Shown here one piece after another: positions 7,247 to 13,328 of a stretch of 14,856 bases of DNA. The notes under the pieces were generated by a model. It saw nothing but the letters and a program-made list of their open reading frames with translations, searched no databases and was not told the origin of the DNA. Source of the DNA: DASWNP01 sp035537095 (GTDB lineage Bacteria; Acidobacteriota; Blastocatellia; Pyrinomonadales; Pyrinomonadaceae); contig DATLMV010000066.1 in assembly GCA_035537095.1 (NCBI GenBank), forward strand, positions 1-14,856, written 5' to 3'. The translations under genes and the position numbers were made by a program. Numbering within the stretch: the first letter of the stretch is position 1; each line of letters opens with the position of its first letter.

Positions 7247-7915
7247 TCATCCTTTGGTCAACGGCAGACGCACGCGCAGGGCGTCCGCCTCGTGCGCGGC
7301 ATCGCCGCCGTGCGCTCTGATGATTTTGGCGGCGAGCGCCATCCGCAGTCCCGTGCCGCCCGCGAAGGAGCGAAACAGGTCTGTATCGCCGTGTTTGAAA
7401 TCGCTCCATTCGACGAGGGCCGAAGGCGCGTCGGCGTCGCCCTCGTGCCGGAGACGGAGTTTGAACGCGCCCGCCTGTGTCGCCGCTTCTGCATGTGCCG
7501 CCACGCCCGTCGGGCGGAGGGCGGCGTGGATCTGTTGAAAGGCTTCGGTGAGCGCGGCGGCGTCGAACTCGCCCACATATGTACCGCCCTCTGCTTCTAC
7601 GGGTTCGCCAGCGGTGGAGGCGTTGAGAATCTGCGCGAGGTCGGCGCGGGCTTCGCGGCGGAGTTCGAGGGGGCGACCGAAGCGGACGAGGGCGGATGTG
7701 TCGGCGGCGGCGCGTTCGAGTCCGGCGATGAGCTTGCCGAGGGTCTCCAACTCGTCGGCGGGCCGCCCGGCGCGTTCCAGACGCTTGCGCAGGAACGTGG
7801 CATAAAGTTTGAGACCATTAATCTGATTTTTGAGATCGTGGACGATCTGGACGGAAGCCCGCCCCAACTCTTTGAGGGCTTCGGCGTCCTGTGTTTCCGA
7901 GATTATAGGCTTCAT
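7247..7915 (-). CDS. Small soluble histidine-kinase-like protein with degenerate ATPase domain
   Basis: The 222-residue protein has a phosphoacceptor-like helix, VQIVHDLKNQINGLK (22-36), with H26 in an HDLKN box, followed by a long helical stretch and a remnant of the kinase ATPase domain. The G2-like box GGTGLRMALAAKIIRAHGG (186-204) is preserved. The N-box is not: the segment around FDAAALTEAFQQIHAAL (117-133) lacks the usual asparagine, and no DxGxG motif is seen. It has no membrane or sensor domain. It may be a weak kinase, a phosphatase or an adaptor for the sigma-54 regulator encoded just downstream. The start is uncertain: the frame is open to 8047, but the first 44 residues of that longer form look non-coding, so the ATG at 7915 is used. 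A GGAGG (complement of 7935-7939) lies 19 bases away, too far for a standard ribosome binding site. Confidence 0.75.
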   Translation of the reverse strand: MKPIISETQDAEALKELGRASVQIVHDLKNQINGLKLYATFLRKRLERAGRPADELETLGKLIAGLERAAADTSALVRFGRPLELRREARADLAQILNASTAGEPVEAEGGTYVGEFDAAALTEAFQQIHAALRPTGVAAHAEAATQAGAFKLRLRHEGDADAPSALVEWSDFKHGDTDLFRSFAGGTGLRMALAAKIIRAHGGDAAHEADALRVRLPLTKG

Positions 7916-8131
7916 TGCGTGCGCTGACGGTCTGCCTCCGGCATAACTCAAAGGGGCTCTGGAGAGAGGTAAGGCATTGTTGCCTGTATGAATTAAGCCC
8001 GAACGAAAGCGTTCTTTGTGTCGTGTTTCGATGCGGCATCTTAACAAATAACGGGTGTGTTCGCAAGTCGTACGTTAAGAGATTCGGCGAGCGGTTCGTG
8101 AGACGGTAGAAAGTTTGAGGACGGTGGATGA
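7916..8131. promoter_or_regulatory. Divergent intergenic region between the two signalling clusters
   Basis: These 216 bases separate the minus-strand kinase/activator pair from the plus-strand receiver gene and should carry promoters for both. I see two short perfect hairpins: AGGCA-TTGT-TGCCT (7972-7985) and GAACG-AAAG-CGTTC (8001-8014). Either could be an operator or leader hairpin. No convincing -35/-10 pair and no sigma-54 -24/-12 motif was found. GAGG at 8117-8120 is the likely ribosome binding site for the receiver gene. Confidence 0.4.
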
Positions 8132-8524
8132 ATGTCAGAGCTTGAGAACGGTCATTTGACGGTCATGGTAGTAGAAGATTTCGAGGATAACCGCTTTATG
8201 ATGAGGCGTTTACTCGAAATGAGCGGTTATCGAGTGGTCGAGGCCATCAACGGTCAGGAGGCCGTGGAGACGGCTGAGCGCGTGCGCCCCGATCTGATTC
8301 TGATGGATTTGAGTCTCCCGTTGCTCGACGGTCTGGCCGCGACGCGCCGCATCCGCGAGCAGGACGGACTCAAGAAAGTCCCGATTGTCGCGGTTTCCGC
8401 CCACGATACCGCCGATTTTCACGCCGAAGCCCTCGCCGCCGGTTGCAACGAATACGTCACCAAGCCGATTGACTTCGACCAGTTGGAAACCCTTCTGCAA
8501 CGACTGACAGCTAGTAAATCGTGA
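8132..8524 (+). CDS. Single-domain response regulator (CheY/DivK-like receiver)
   Basis: The 130-residue protein is a receiver domain alone. It has the acidic pair E15/D16, phosphoacceptor D59 in ILMDLSLPLLDG (56-67), S89 in VAVSAH and K111 in TKPID, all required for phosphotransfer. The sequence (VEDFEDNRFMMRRLLE, TRRIREQ) resembles DivK-like and hybrid-kinase-associated receivers. With no output domain it must act by protein contact or as a phosphate relay or sink. It precedes an RsbRD-like protein and a membrane histidine kinase, the probable phosphodonor. Its last codons (AGT AAA TCG TGA) lie inside the left arm of the heptad inverted repeat that follows, so its 3' end is part of that stem. 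Confidence 0.93.
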   Translation: MSELENGHLTVMVVEDFEDNRFMMRRLLEMSGYRVVEAINGQEAVETAERVRPDLILMDLSLPLLDGLAATRRIREQDGLKKVPIVAVSAHDTADFHAEALAAGCNEYVTKPIDFDQLETLLQRLTASKS

Positions 8525-8593
8525 ATCGTCAATCGTAAATAGATAACTGCTTTAATCACTCTTTCTATTCACGATTGACGATTCACGATTGAC
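8514..8593. repeat. Heptad-periodic inverted repeat after the receiver gene (locus B)
   Basis: The arms 8514-8542 and 8565-8593 pair over 29 bases with only two mismatches, around a 22-base loop (8543-8564). The left arm reads as 7-base words AATCGTG, AATCGTC, AATCGTA, AATAGAT; the right as ATTCACG, ATTGACG, ATTCACG, ATTGACT. The stem contains the final three sense or stop codons of the receiver gene (stop TGA 8522-8524). The right arm ends 17 bases before the next ATG, whose gene has no visible Shine-Dalgarno sequence, so the hairpin may affect both termination and translation of the downstream genes. Confidence 0.9.
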
Positions 8594-8610
8594 TATTTCC
8601 CACGATTCCA

Positions 8611-9126
8611 ATGCCTGAACGATTTACGCCCCTTTTTCGTCAGCATGAGGACGCGCTGATCCGCGCGTGGGTAGATGAGATTTACGCCGACCGGCGCACC
8701 GAACTGCCCGCCCTGCTCTCCAATCGCCAACTCGTTGACCATATTCCCGAGATGCTCGACGAACTCGCGCGCCTGCTCGACTCGTCGGCCTCCTACAACG
8801 AAATTCTGGAAGCGGTCAGTCGCTTACGCATACACACGCAAGTACGTTTTCAGCAGGGAGCGTTGATTGACGAAGTGGCACGGGAGTTGATAATCCTCCG
8901 TGATGTCGTAAACGATTTTCTGTGGCGCAACGGCGTGAGCGCGACAGAGGGAGACTTTCGGGAGTTGCGCGACGCGCTTCATCGCACGAACAGTTTCGTA
9001 GATGAACTGCTGGCCCAGACGATTCTGGTTTACGCCGCCAGCCTACGTCCGAACGTGCAGACACGCACTTCGACGTGGCCGCCGCCCCGCCGCCGCAAGA
9101 CGGACTTCCCGGAACGCAGCAACTGA
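8611..9126 (+). CDS. RsbRD N-terminal-like domain protein
   Basis: The 171-residue all-helical protein resembles the RsbRD N-terminal domain (a globin-like sensor region of stressosome RsbT co-antagonist proteins, also found at the front of many histidine kinases). Typical stretches are ALIRAWVDEIYADRRTE (15-31), HIPEMLDELARLL (44-56) and RFQQGALIDEVARELIILRD (79-98). The C-terminal 25 residues are proline/arginine-rich and low complexity. Here the domain is a separate protein; its stop overlaps the start of the large kinase (TGATG, 9124-9128), so the two are translationally coupled and likely work together, as a split version of an RsbRD-kinase fusion. No Shine-Dalgarno precedes the ATG. The family assignment is from sequence pattern and is moderately sure; function as a sensor or scaffold is inference. 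Confidence 0.7.
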   Translation: MPERFTPLFRQHEDALIRAWVDEIYADRRTELPALLSNRQLVDHIPEMLDELARLLDSSASYNEILEAVSRLRIHTQVRFQQGALIDEVARELIILRDVVNDFLWRNGVSATEGDFRELRDALHRTNSFVDELLAQTILVYAASLRPNVQTRTSTWPPPRRRKTDFPERSN

Positions 9127-11540
9127 TGAAGCAGGGCCATGAGAAACGTTTTATCTTCGACGTGCGCACCAAATTGCTGGTGATGCTCGCCCTGCTGTCT
9201 CTGCCGCTGCTCATCATCAGCCTCGTCCAATTCGCCAGCTACCAGCGAACCCTCAACGAACAGGCCGACACCATCACGCGCATCGAGATGGCGGCAGCGG
9301 CGGGCGCGCTCGAATCGTGGCTCGAAGACAACCCGTCGCTCGCCAGACAATCCGCGCCGCTCAACCCGGCCTCCGCACGCGACCTCTACGCGCGCCTGCA
9401 AAAACATGCTTCGCACGGAACCGCCGCCGCCGTCACCGTCATTGACGCGCGCGGTGAGGCCATCCCGAACCCGCTCGCGCCCGCGCAGACGGCGGCGCAG
9501 GAGGGACGCGCGCCCAACAATTTCGCGGCCAGCAACATCGCCGCCGGTAACATCGCCGCCAGCCTCGCGCAGGAGCGTTGGAACGACGGCGTCGTGCGCG
9601 TCACGGACGTGAAGCGGATAGACCCTTACGGTTGGAGCGTCGCCGTCGGCGTGCCCCTGCCGGAGAACACGCCCGCCGGTCGCGCCATCCTGATGCTGAC
9701 GGCAACGTGGGCCTGCGCCTTGATTTCGTCAATCCTGCTCGGCGTCTGGGCGGTCGGGCGGTTCACGAAACCCTTGCGCGAACTCGCGGCCTCGGCCTCG
9801 ACGCTCGGCGAAGGGAAGTTGCAGGAACGCGTCGCCGTCGAGACGGACGACGAGGTGGGGACGCTGGCCGACAGTTTCAACACGATGGCGGCGAGCCTCC
9901 AAGCGCGCTTCGGCGAACTGCGCACGCAGGGCGCATTTATCGAAGAGGTGCTCGACAGCCTCCCGCTCGGCGTCGCCGTCCTCGACGCGAGCCTCATCGT
10001 GCAGCGCGCCAACAAGACCTTCGCCGGTCTGGTCGGGCGCGACGCCGCCGAACTCGAAGGGCGCGGCCTCTACGAAGCGGCGGCGGGCCTCGCCGTGATG
10101 AGCGAGATTATCGAAGACGTGCGACGCACGCGCCGCGCCTTCGTCAACTACGGTCTGCCGCTCGAACTCGTCGCGCGCGACCGCGCGGTCAACGAACCGC
10201 GTAAGTTTTGGGATGTCATCCTCTGGCCGACGACCGAGCGCAGCGTCGGGCGCGGCGATGTCATCGTCATCCTCTCGGAAGTCTCCAAACGCGTGCGCGC
10301 CGAAAAACTGGCGACCTCGGCCTTCGCCGCCGAGAAGTCGCGCGCCGCCGAACTTGAGAGCGTCATCAACCAGATGAACGAGGGCGTCATCATCGTTGAC
10401 GGGCGTGGCCTGTATCGCGTCAACCCGTCGGCGGCGCGCATCCTCGGACGCGAGCCCGGAGAGTTCCGCGACGGCGTGCACGCGCTCATCGAAGACATGG
10501 CGCTCCGCGATTTGCAGGGCAACAGACTGACGCCCTCCGAGACGCCGCTCGGTCGCGCACTCGAAGACGGCGCGCGCCTCTCCGGCGAGCACGTGATGAT
10601 TGAGCGCGGCGGGGAGCAATGCGTTTTGGAAGTGAGCGTGACGCCGCTCGTCAGCGAGGAAGGCAAGCACGGGGAAGGGATGGTCGCCGTCTTTCACGAC
10701 GTGACGGAGGAGGTCAGGCGTCACGCCGAAGTGGTCGAAGCATACGACCGCCTGCGCGAGCACGACCGGCTCAAGTCGGCCTTCGTCGCCAACGTCAGCC
10801 ACGAACTGCGCACGCCCTTGAACGTCATCATCGGTCTCTGCCAGTTGCTTGAGCGCGACCGCCGTTTGCCGCTCGCGCCGCTTCAGAGCGAGGCGGTCGT
10901 CCGCATGGAGCGCAACGCGCGCAACCTGCTCGAACTCGTCAACGACCTGCTCGACTATTCGCGCCTCGAAGCCGGTCGCTCCGCGCTCCATCTCGAACAC
11001 GTTGACGTGCGGCAGGTGGTCAAGGAAGTGATTGACGGCTACGGCGCGGACGCGCGCTATCGCGGCATCGAGTTGCGCGCCGTCGTGCTGCCCAATCTCA
11101 AGACGGTCTGGACGGACAAACACAAGCTCACGCAGGTGCTCTCGAATCTCGTGAGCAACGCCGTCAAGTTCACCTCGACGGGCGCGGTCGCCGTCAGAGC
11201 CGCGACGCTCGACGACGAGCGTTGGTTCGTCGAAGTCACAGACACGGGCATCGGCATGTCGAGCGACGCTCTGGAGTATATCTTCGACGGTTTCCGGCAG
11301 GTGGACGAACGCCTCGCGCGCTCCTACAGCGGCGTCGGTCTGGGGCTGGCGATCACGCGCAAAATCGTCGAACTGCTCGAAGGACAGATCGAGGTCGAGA
11401 GCAAACAGAACGAGGGCAGCCGCTTCCGCATCACTTGGCCGCGCGCCGCACGCCAGCGCACCGGCACGGGCTCGCTCGTCCAAGACAACAAAAAACCGCT
11501 CCTCGCCGACTCGAACGACATGCGCGCACGAGCAAGCTAA
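9126..11540 (+). CDS. Membrane sensor histidine kinase (HAMP-PAS-PAS-HisKA-HATPase)
   Basis: The 804-residue inner-membrane kinase has TM1 at about 17-36, a periplasmic region of about 150 residues, TM2 at about 188-210, HAMP at about 211-265, two PAS-like domains (about 270-395 and 409-530), HisKA with phosphoacceptor H559 in VSHELRTPLN, and a HATPase domain with N678 in the N-box (SNLVSNAVKF), D706 in TDTGIG and the G2 box GVGLGLAIT starting at G736. All catalytic residues are present. It has no attached receiver; the free receiver encoded at 8132 or a distant regulator may be its partner. The start ATG overlaps the RsbRD-like gene stop; an in-frame GTG at 9075 is possible but less likely. 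The periplasmic part contains a short direct repeat (AASNI, AAGNI, near residue 135). The stop codon lies at the edge of the next heptad repeat arm. Confidence 0.95.
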   Translation: MKQGHEKRFIFDVRTKLLVMLALLSLPLLIISLVQFASYQRTLNEQADTITRIEMAAAAGALESWLEDNPSLARQSAPLNPASARDLYARLQKHASHGTAAAVTVIDARGEAIPNPLAPAQTAAQEGRAPNNFAASNIAAGNIAASLAQERWNDGVVRVTDVKRIDPYGWSVAVGVPLPENTPAGRAILMLTATWACALISSILLGVWAVGRFTKPLRELAASASTLGEGKLQERVAVETDDEVGTLADSFNTMAASLQARFGELRTQGAFIEEVLDSLPLGVAVLDASLIVQRANKTFAGLVGRDAAELEGRGLYEAAAGLAVMSEIIEDVRRTRRAFVNYGLPLELVARDRAVNEPRKFWDVILWPTTERSVGRGDVIVILSEVSKRVRAEKLATSAFAAEKSRAAELESVINQMNEGVIIVDGRGLYRVNPSAARILGREPGEFRDGVHALIEDMALRDLQGNRLTPSETPLGRALEDGARLSGEHVMIERGGEQCVLEVSVTPLVSEEGKHGEGMVAVFHDVTEEVRRHAEVVEAYDRLREHDRLKSAFVANVSHELRTPLNVIIGLCQLLERDRRLPLAPLQSEAVVRMERNARNLLELVNDLLDYSRLEAGRSALHLEHVDVRQVVKEVIDGYGADARYRGIELRAVVLPNLKTVWTDKHKLTQVLSNLVSNAVKFTSTGAVAVRAATLDDERWFVEVTDTGIGMSSDALEYIFDGFRQVDERLARSYSGVGLGLAITRKIVELLEGQIEVESKQNEGSRFRITWPRAARQRTGTGSLVQDNKKPLLADSNDMRARAS

Positions 11541-11697
11541 AGAGGGCAAAAGTAAAAAGGCAGACTAAAGAGGGCAAAGGGCAAAAGGTCAAAGGCAAAA
11601 GTGAAAAGCAGAATCTCCTGCCTTCACTTTTGCCTTTGACCTTGTTACTTTTGCCTTCTTTAGCTTGCCTTTTACCTTTTGCCTTTTTACTTCTTCA
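11531..11697. repeat. Longest heptad-periodic inverted repeat, after the kinase gene (locus C)
   Basis: The left arm from about 11531 to 11610 breaks into ten successive 7-base words after the kinase stop: AGGGCAA, AAGTAAA, AAGGCAG, ACTAAAG, AGGGCAA, AGGGCAA, AAGGTCA, AAGGCAA, AAGTGAA, AAGCAGA. The right arm (about 11619-11697) does likewise, centred on TTTTGCC (TTTTGCC, TTTGACC, TTGTTAC, TTTTGCC, TTCTTTA, GCTTGCC, TTTTACC). The inner 21 bases 11585-11605 pair perfectly with 11623-11643; a loop of about 6 bases is closed by GCAG/CTGC. The outer part 11532-11550 (GCAAGCTAAAGA plus GGCAAAA) also pairs with the region around 11650-11668 and includes the kinase stop TAA (11538-11540). It separates the signalling cluster from the next gene. 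Confidence 0.9.
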
Positions 11698-11755
11698 GCC
11701 GCGTTCGTGTTAAAATTCGCGCGTCGAAAATCCCGAATCGAGACAGCGAATCATC

Positions 11756-12268
11756 ATGGCACAGACAGAAAAGAAGGCCACCGAAACCGACAGTTCGCGC
11801 CGGACAATCTTCATGGTCGTCGCCATCGGCTCGGCGCTGCTCGTCGCCGGACTCGTCTATCTGGCGACACGTCCGGCGGCGCGGCCTGCGGGCGAAGCGC
11901 GTCTGGAGGGCGCGCTGCGGACGGATTCGGCGGAGTTCGCGCCCTTGCGTGAACGTCTCCTCGTTGATTTCAACGCCGATCAGGACGCCAGCCAGTCCGA
12001 CCGCCCGCTCGGCGATGTCGTCATCACGATGAACCCCGTCGTCCGCAACTTCACCGGACGCACCATCTCAGGTCTTGAACTCCACGCGACCGCGCGCGAC
12101 ATCAACGGCAAAGTCATCAAGGAACGCTACAGCATCCCCATCCCCACGCGTCAGCCCGAACTGGCGACCAACAAAACCCTCCGCGTGCCCATCACCATCG
12201 AAGGCATCCAAAAAGATAACGTCCCCGCCAGCCTCAAAGTCGAGCTATCGGGCGTCAAGTTTAAGTAG
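11756..12268 (+). CDS. Membrane-anchored protein of unknown function with a beta-sandwich-like domain
   Basis: I do not recognise a named family. The 170-residue product has a short polar N terminus, one hydrophobic segment at about 17-37 (IFMVVAIGSALLVAGLVYLA) with arginines before it, then an Ala/Arg-rich linker and an extracytoplasmic domain (about 75-170). That domain has alternating hydrophobic strands such as DVVITMNPVVRNFTGRTI (86-103), GLELHATARDINGKVIKERY and a final SLKVELSGVKF. The pattern of NFTGRTISGLELHATARD resembles FxLYD-like sandwiches that bind or stabilise at the cell surface, but that is only a resemblance. TAAAAT at 11711-11716 could be a -10 element. It is flanked by heptad inverted repeats on both sides, so it is probably a single-gene transcript. 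Its stop codon TAG borders the arm of the downstream repeat. Confidence 0.75.
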   Translation: MAQTEKKATETDSSRRTIFMVVAIGSALLVAGLVYLATRPAARPAGEARLEGALRTDSAEFAPLRERLLVDFNADQDASQSDRPLGDVVITMNPVVRNFTGRTISGLELHATARDINGKVIKERYSIPIPTRQPELATNKTLRVPITIEGIQKDNVPASLKVELSGVKFK

Positions 12269-12372
12269 AGGTTAGATGTTGGGTGTTAGATGTTAGACCG
12301 GACAAAGCCCTTCTTTGTCTCGTCTAACATCCGATGTCTTTTCCAACATCCGGCATCTAACCTCTAACCTCT
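12266..12372. repeat. Heptad-periodic inverted repeat between convergent genes (locus D)
   Basis: Left arm (12267-12298) in 7-base words: GAGGTTA, GATGTTG, GGTGTTA, GATGTTA. Right arm (12322-12372): TAACATC, CGATGTC, a 5-base TTTTC, CAACATC, CGGCATC, TAACCTC, TAACCTC. The inner 10 bases (12289-12298 with 12322-12331) pair perfectly around a 23-base loop, which itself contains a 7-bp hairpin (GACAAAG, CCCTT, CTTTGTC). The outer part pairs with indels. The arms include the stop codon of the plus-strand gene (12266-12268) and, on the other strand, the stop (12357-12359) and the last codons of the ABC ATPase gene. Likely a bidirectional transcription end. Confidence 0.88.
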
Positions 12373-13307
12373 GCTTTTACATCGTTGATGAAAAGTTCTT
12401 CGAGCGCGTTGCCGACGGGCTGGATGGAGACGAGGCGCGCGCCGCATGAGCGCACGGCGCGGAGGGCTTCGTCGGTCTGCTGCTCGCTGGCGACCTCGAC
12501 GCGTGCGCCGCCGGGTGTGGCGTTGACGCGCGCGCCCTCGATGGCGGCGAGCGTGCGTTCGAGACAACTCACGTCCGCGCCCGCGACGATAATCTCCATC
12601 GCGCGTTCGCCGCCGAGTTGGCGCAGTTCTTCGAGTCGCCCGAGGTGCGCGAGCCGCCCGCCGCGCAGGACGGCGGCGCGGTCGCAGAGGACTTCGATGT
12701 CGGAGAGGATGTGCGAGCAGAAGAAGACGGTCGTGCCCGTCGCGCGCAACGAGGCGATGAGGTCGCGCACTTCGCGCCGCCCGACGGGGTCGAGTCCGCT
12801 CATCGGTTCATCCAGAAAGACGACTTCGGGGTCGTTGACGAGAGCCTGCGCCAGCCCGACGCGTTGCAGCATCCCCTTCGAGAACTTCCGCAACTGCTTA
12901 TCCCAACTCTTCTCCTCCAGACGCACGCGCCCGAGCATCTGGGCGGCGCGCTCGCGTCGCTCGCGTCGCGTGTAGCCGAACAACTCCGCGCAGTATTCCA
13001 TAAACTCGCGCGCCGTCAGGTAGTCGTAAAAGTACGGGTGCTCGGGCAGGTAGCCGATGCGCGCGTGCATGCCCGTGTCGGCGATGTCGCGGCCCATGAT
13101 TGAAGCGCGTCCCTCGGTCGGATAGATGAGGCGCATCAGGAGTTTGAGCGTCGTCGTTTTGCCCGCGCCGTTCGCGCCGAGGAAACCGAAGATTTCGCCG
13201 CGCTCGACCGTGAGCGAGAGACGGTCGAGCGCGCGCACGCGTCGCTTCTTGAGGAACCCGACCTCGTAATCCTTGCTCAGATTTTCGATCTCGATTACTG
13301 CTGCCAT
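12357..13307 (-). CDS. ABC-2 type transporter ATP-binding protein
   Basis: The 316-residue ATPase is the energy-coupling subunit of an ABC-2 type exporter. Walker A GANGAGKT (44-51), a Q-loop position occupied by glutamate in LPEHP (87-91), signature FSKGMLQR (142-149, a common variant of LSGGQ in this subfamily), Walker B VVFLDEP with catalytic E167, D-loop SGLDP and H199 (SHIL) are all present. The C-terminal 90 residues form the usual ABC-2 ATPase extension. The start has GGAGG upstream, and the gene follows the TPR gene by 21 bases, so ATPase, TPR protein and permease are one operon. The final residues (A-E-V-R-G) and the stop are encoded inside the right arm of the heptad repeat at 12322-12372, so the C terminus was probably altered by repeat growth. 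The substrate is unknown. Confidence 0.93.
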   Translation of the reverse strand: MAAVIEIENLSKDYEVGFLKKRRVRALDRLSLTVERGEIFGFLGANGAGKTTTLKLLMRLIYPTEGRASIMGRDIADTGMHARIGYLPEHPYFYDYLTAREFMEYCAELFGYTRRERRERAAQMLGRVRLEEKSWDKQLRKFSKGMLQRVGLAQALVNDPEVVFLDEPMSGLDPVGRREVRDLIASLRATGTTVFFCSHILSDIEVLCDRAAVLRGGRLAHLGRLEELRQLGGERAMEIIVAGADVSCLERTLAAIEGARVNATPGGARVEVASEQQTDEALRAVRSCGARLVSIQPVGNALEELFINDVKAEVRG

Positions 13308-13328
13308 CGCTGCACACGCCTCCGTGGT

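Noticed and set aside
7916..8047. N-terminal extension of the small kinase-like protein from a start at 8047
   Set aside because: The added 44 residues show no domain and the extension would use up the divergent promoter region; the ATG at 7915 begins right before the kinase helix.
7916..8131. Sigma-54 promoter near the NtrC-type activator
   Set aside because: No GG-N10-GC pattern with TGGC and TTGC elements was found; GGCATTGTTGCC at about 7973-7984 has the wrong spacing.
9729..11549. A 606-codon open frame on the minus strand opposite the histidine kinase
   Set aside because: It is a shadow of the GC-rich kinase gene; the plus-strand frame has all kinase motifs, and the antisense product has no recognisable domain.
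5632..12372. Interpretation of the heptad repeats as CRISPR arrays or as copies of an insertion-type element
   Set aside because: There are no constant repeats with unique spacers, no cas genes, and no shared sequence or target duplication between the four loci.
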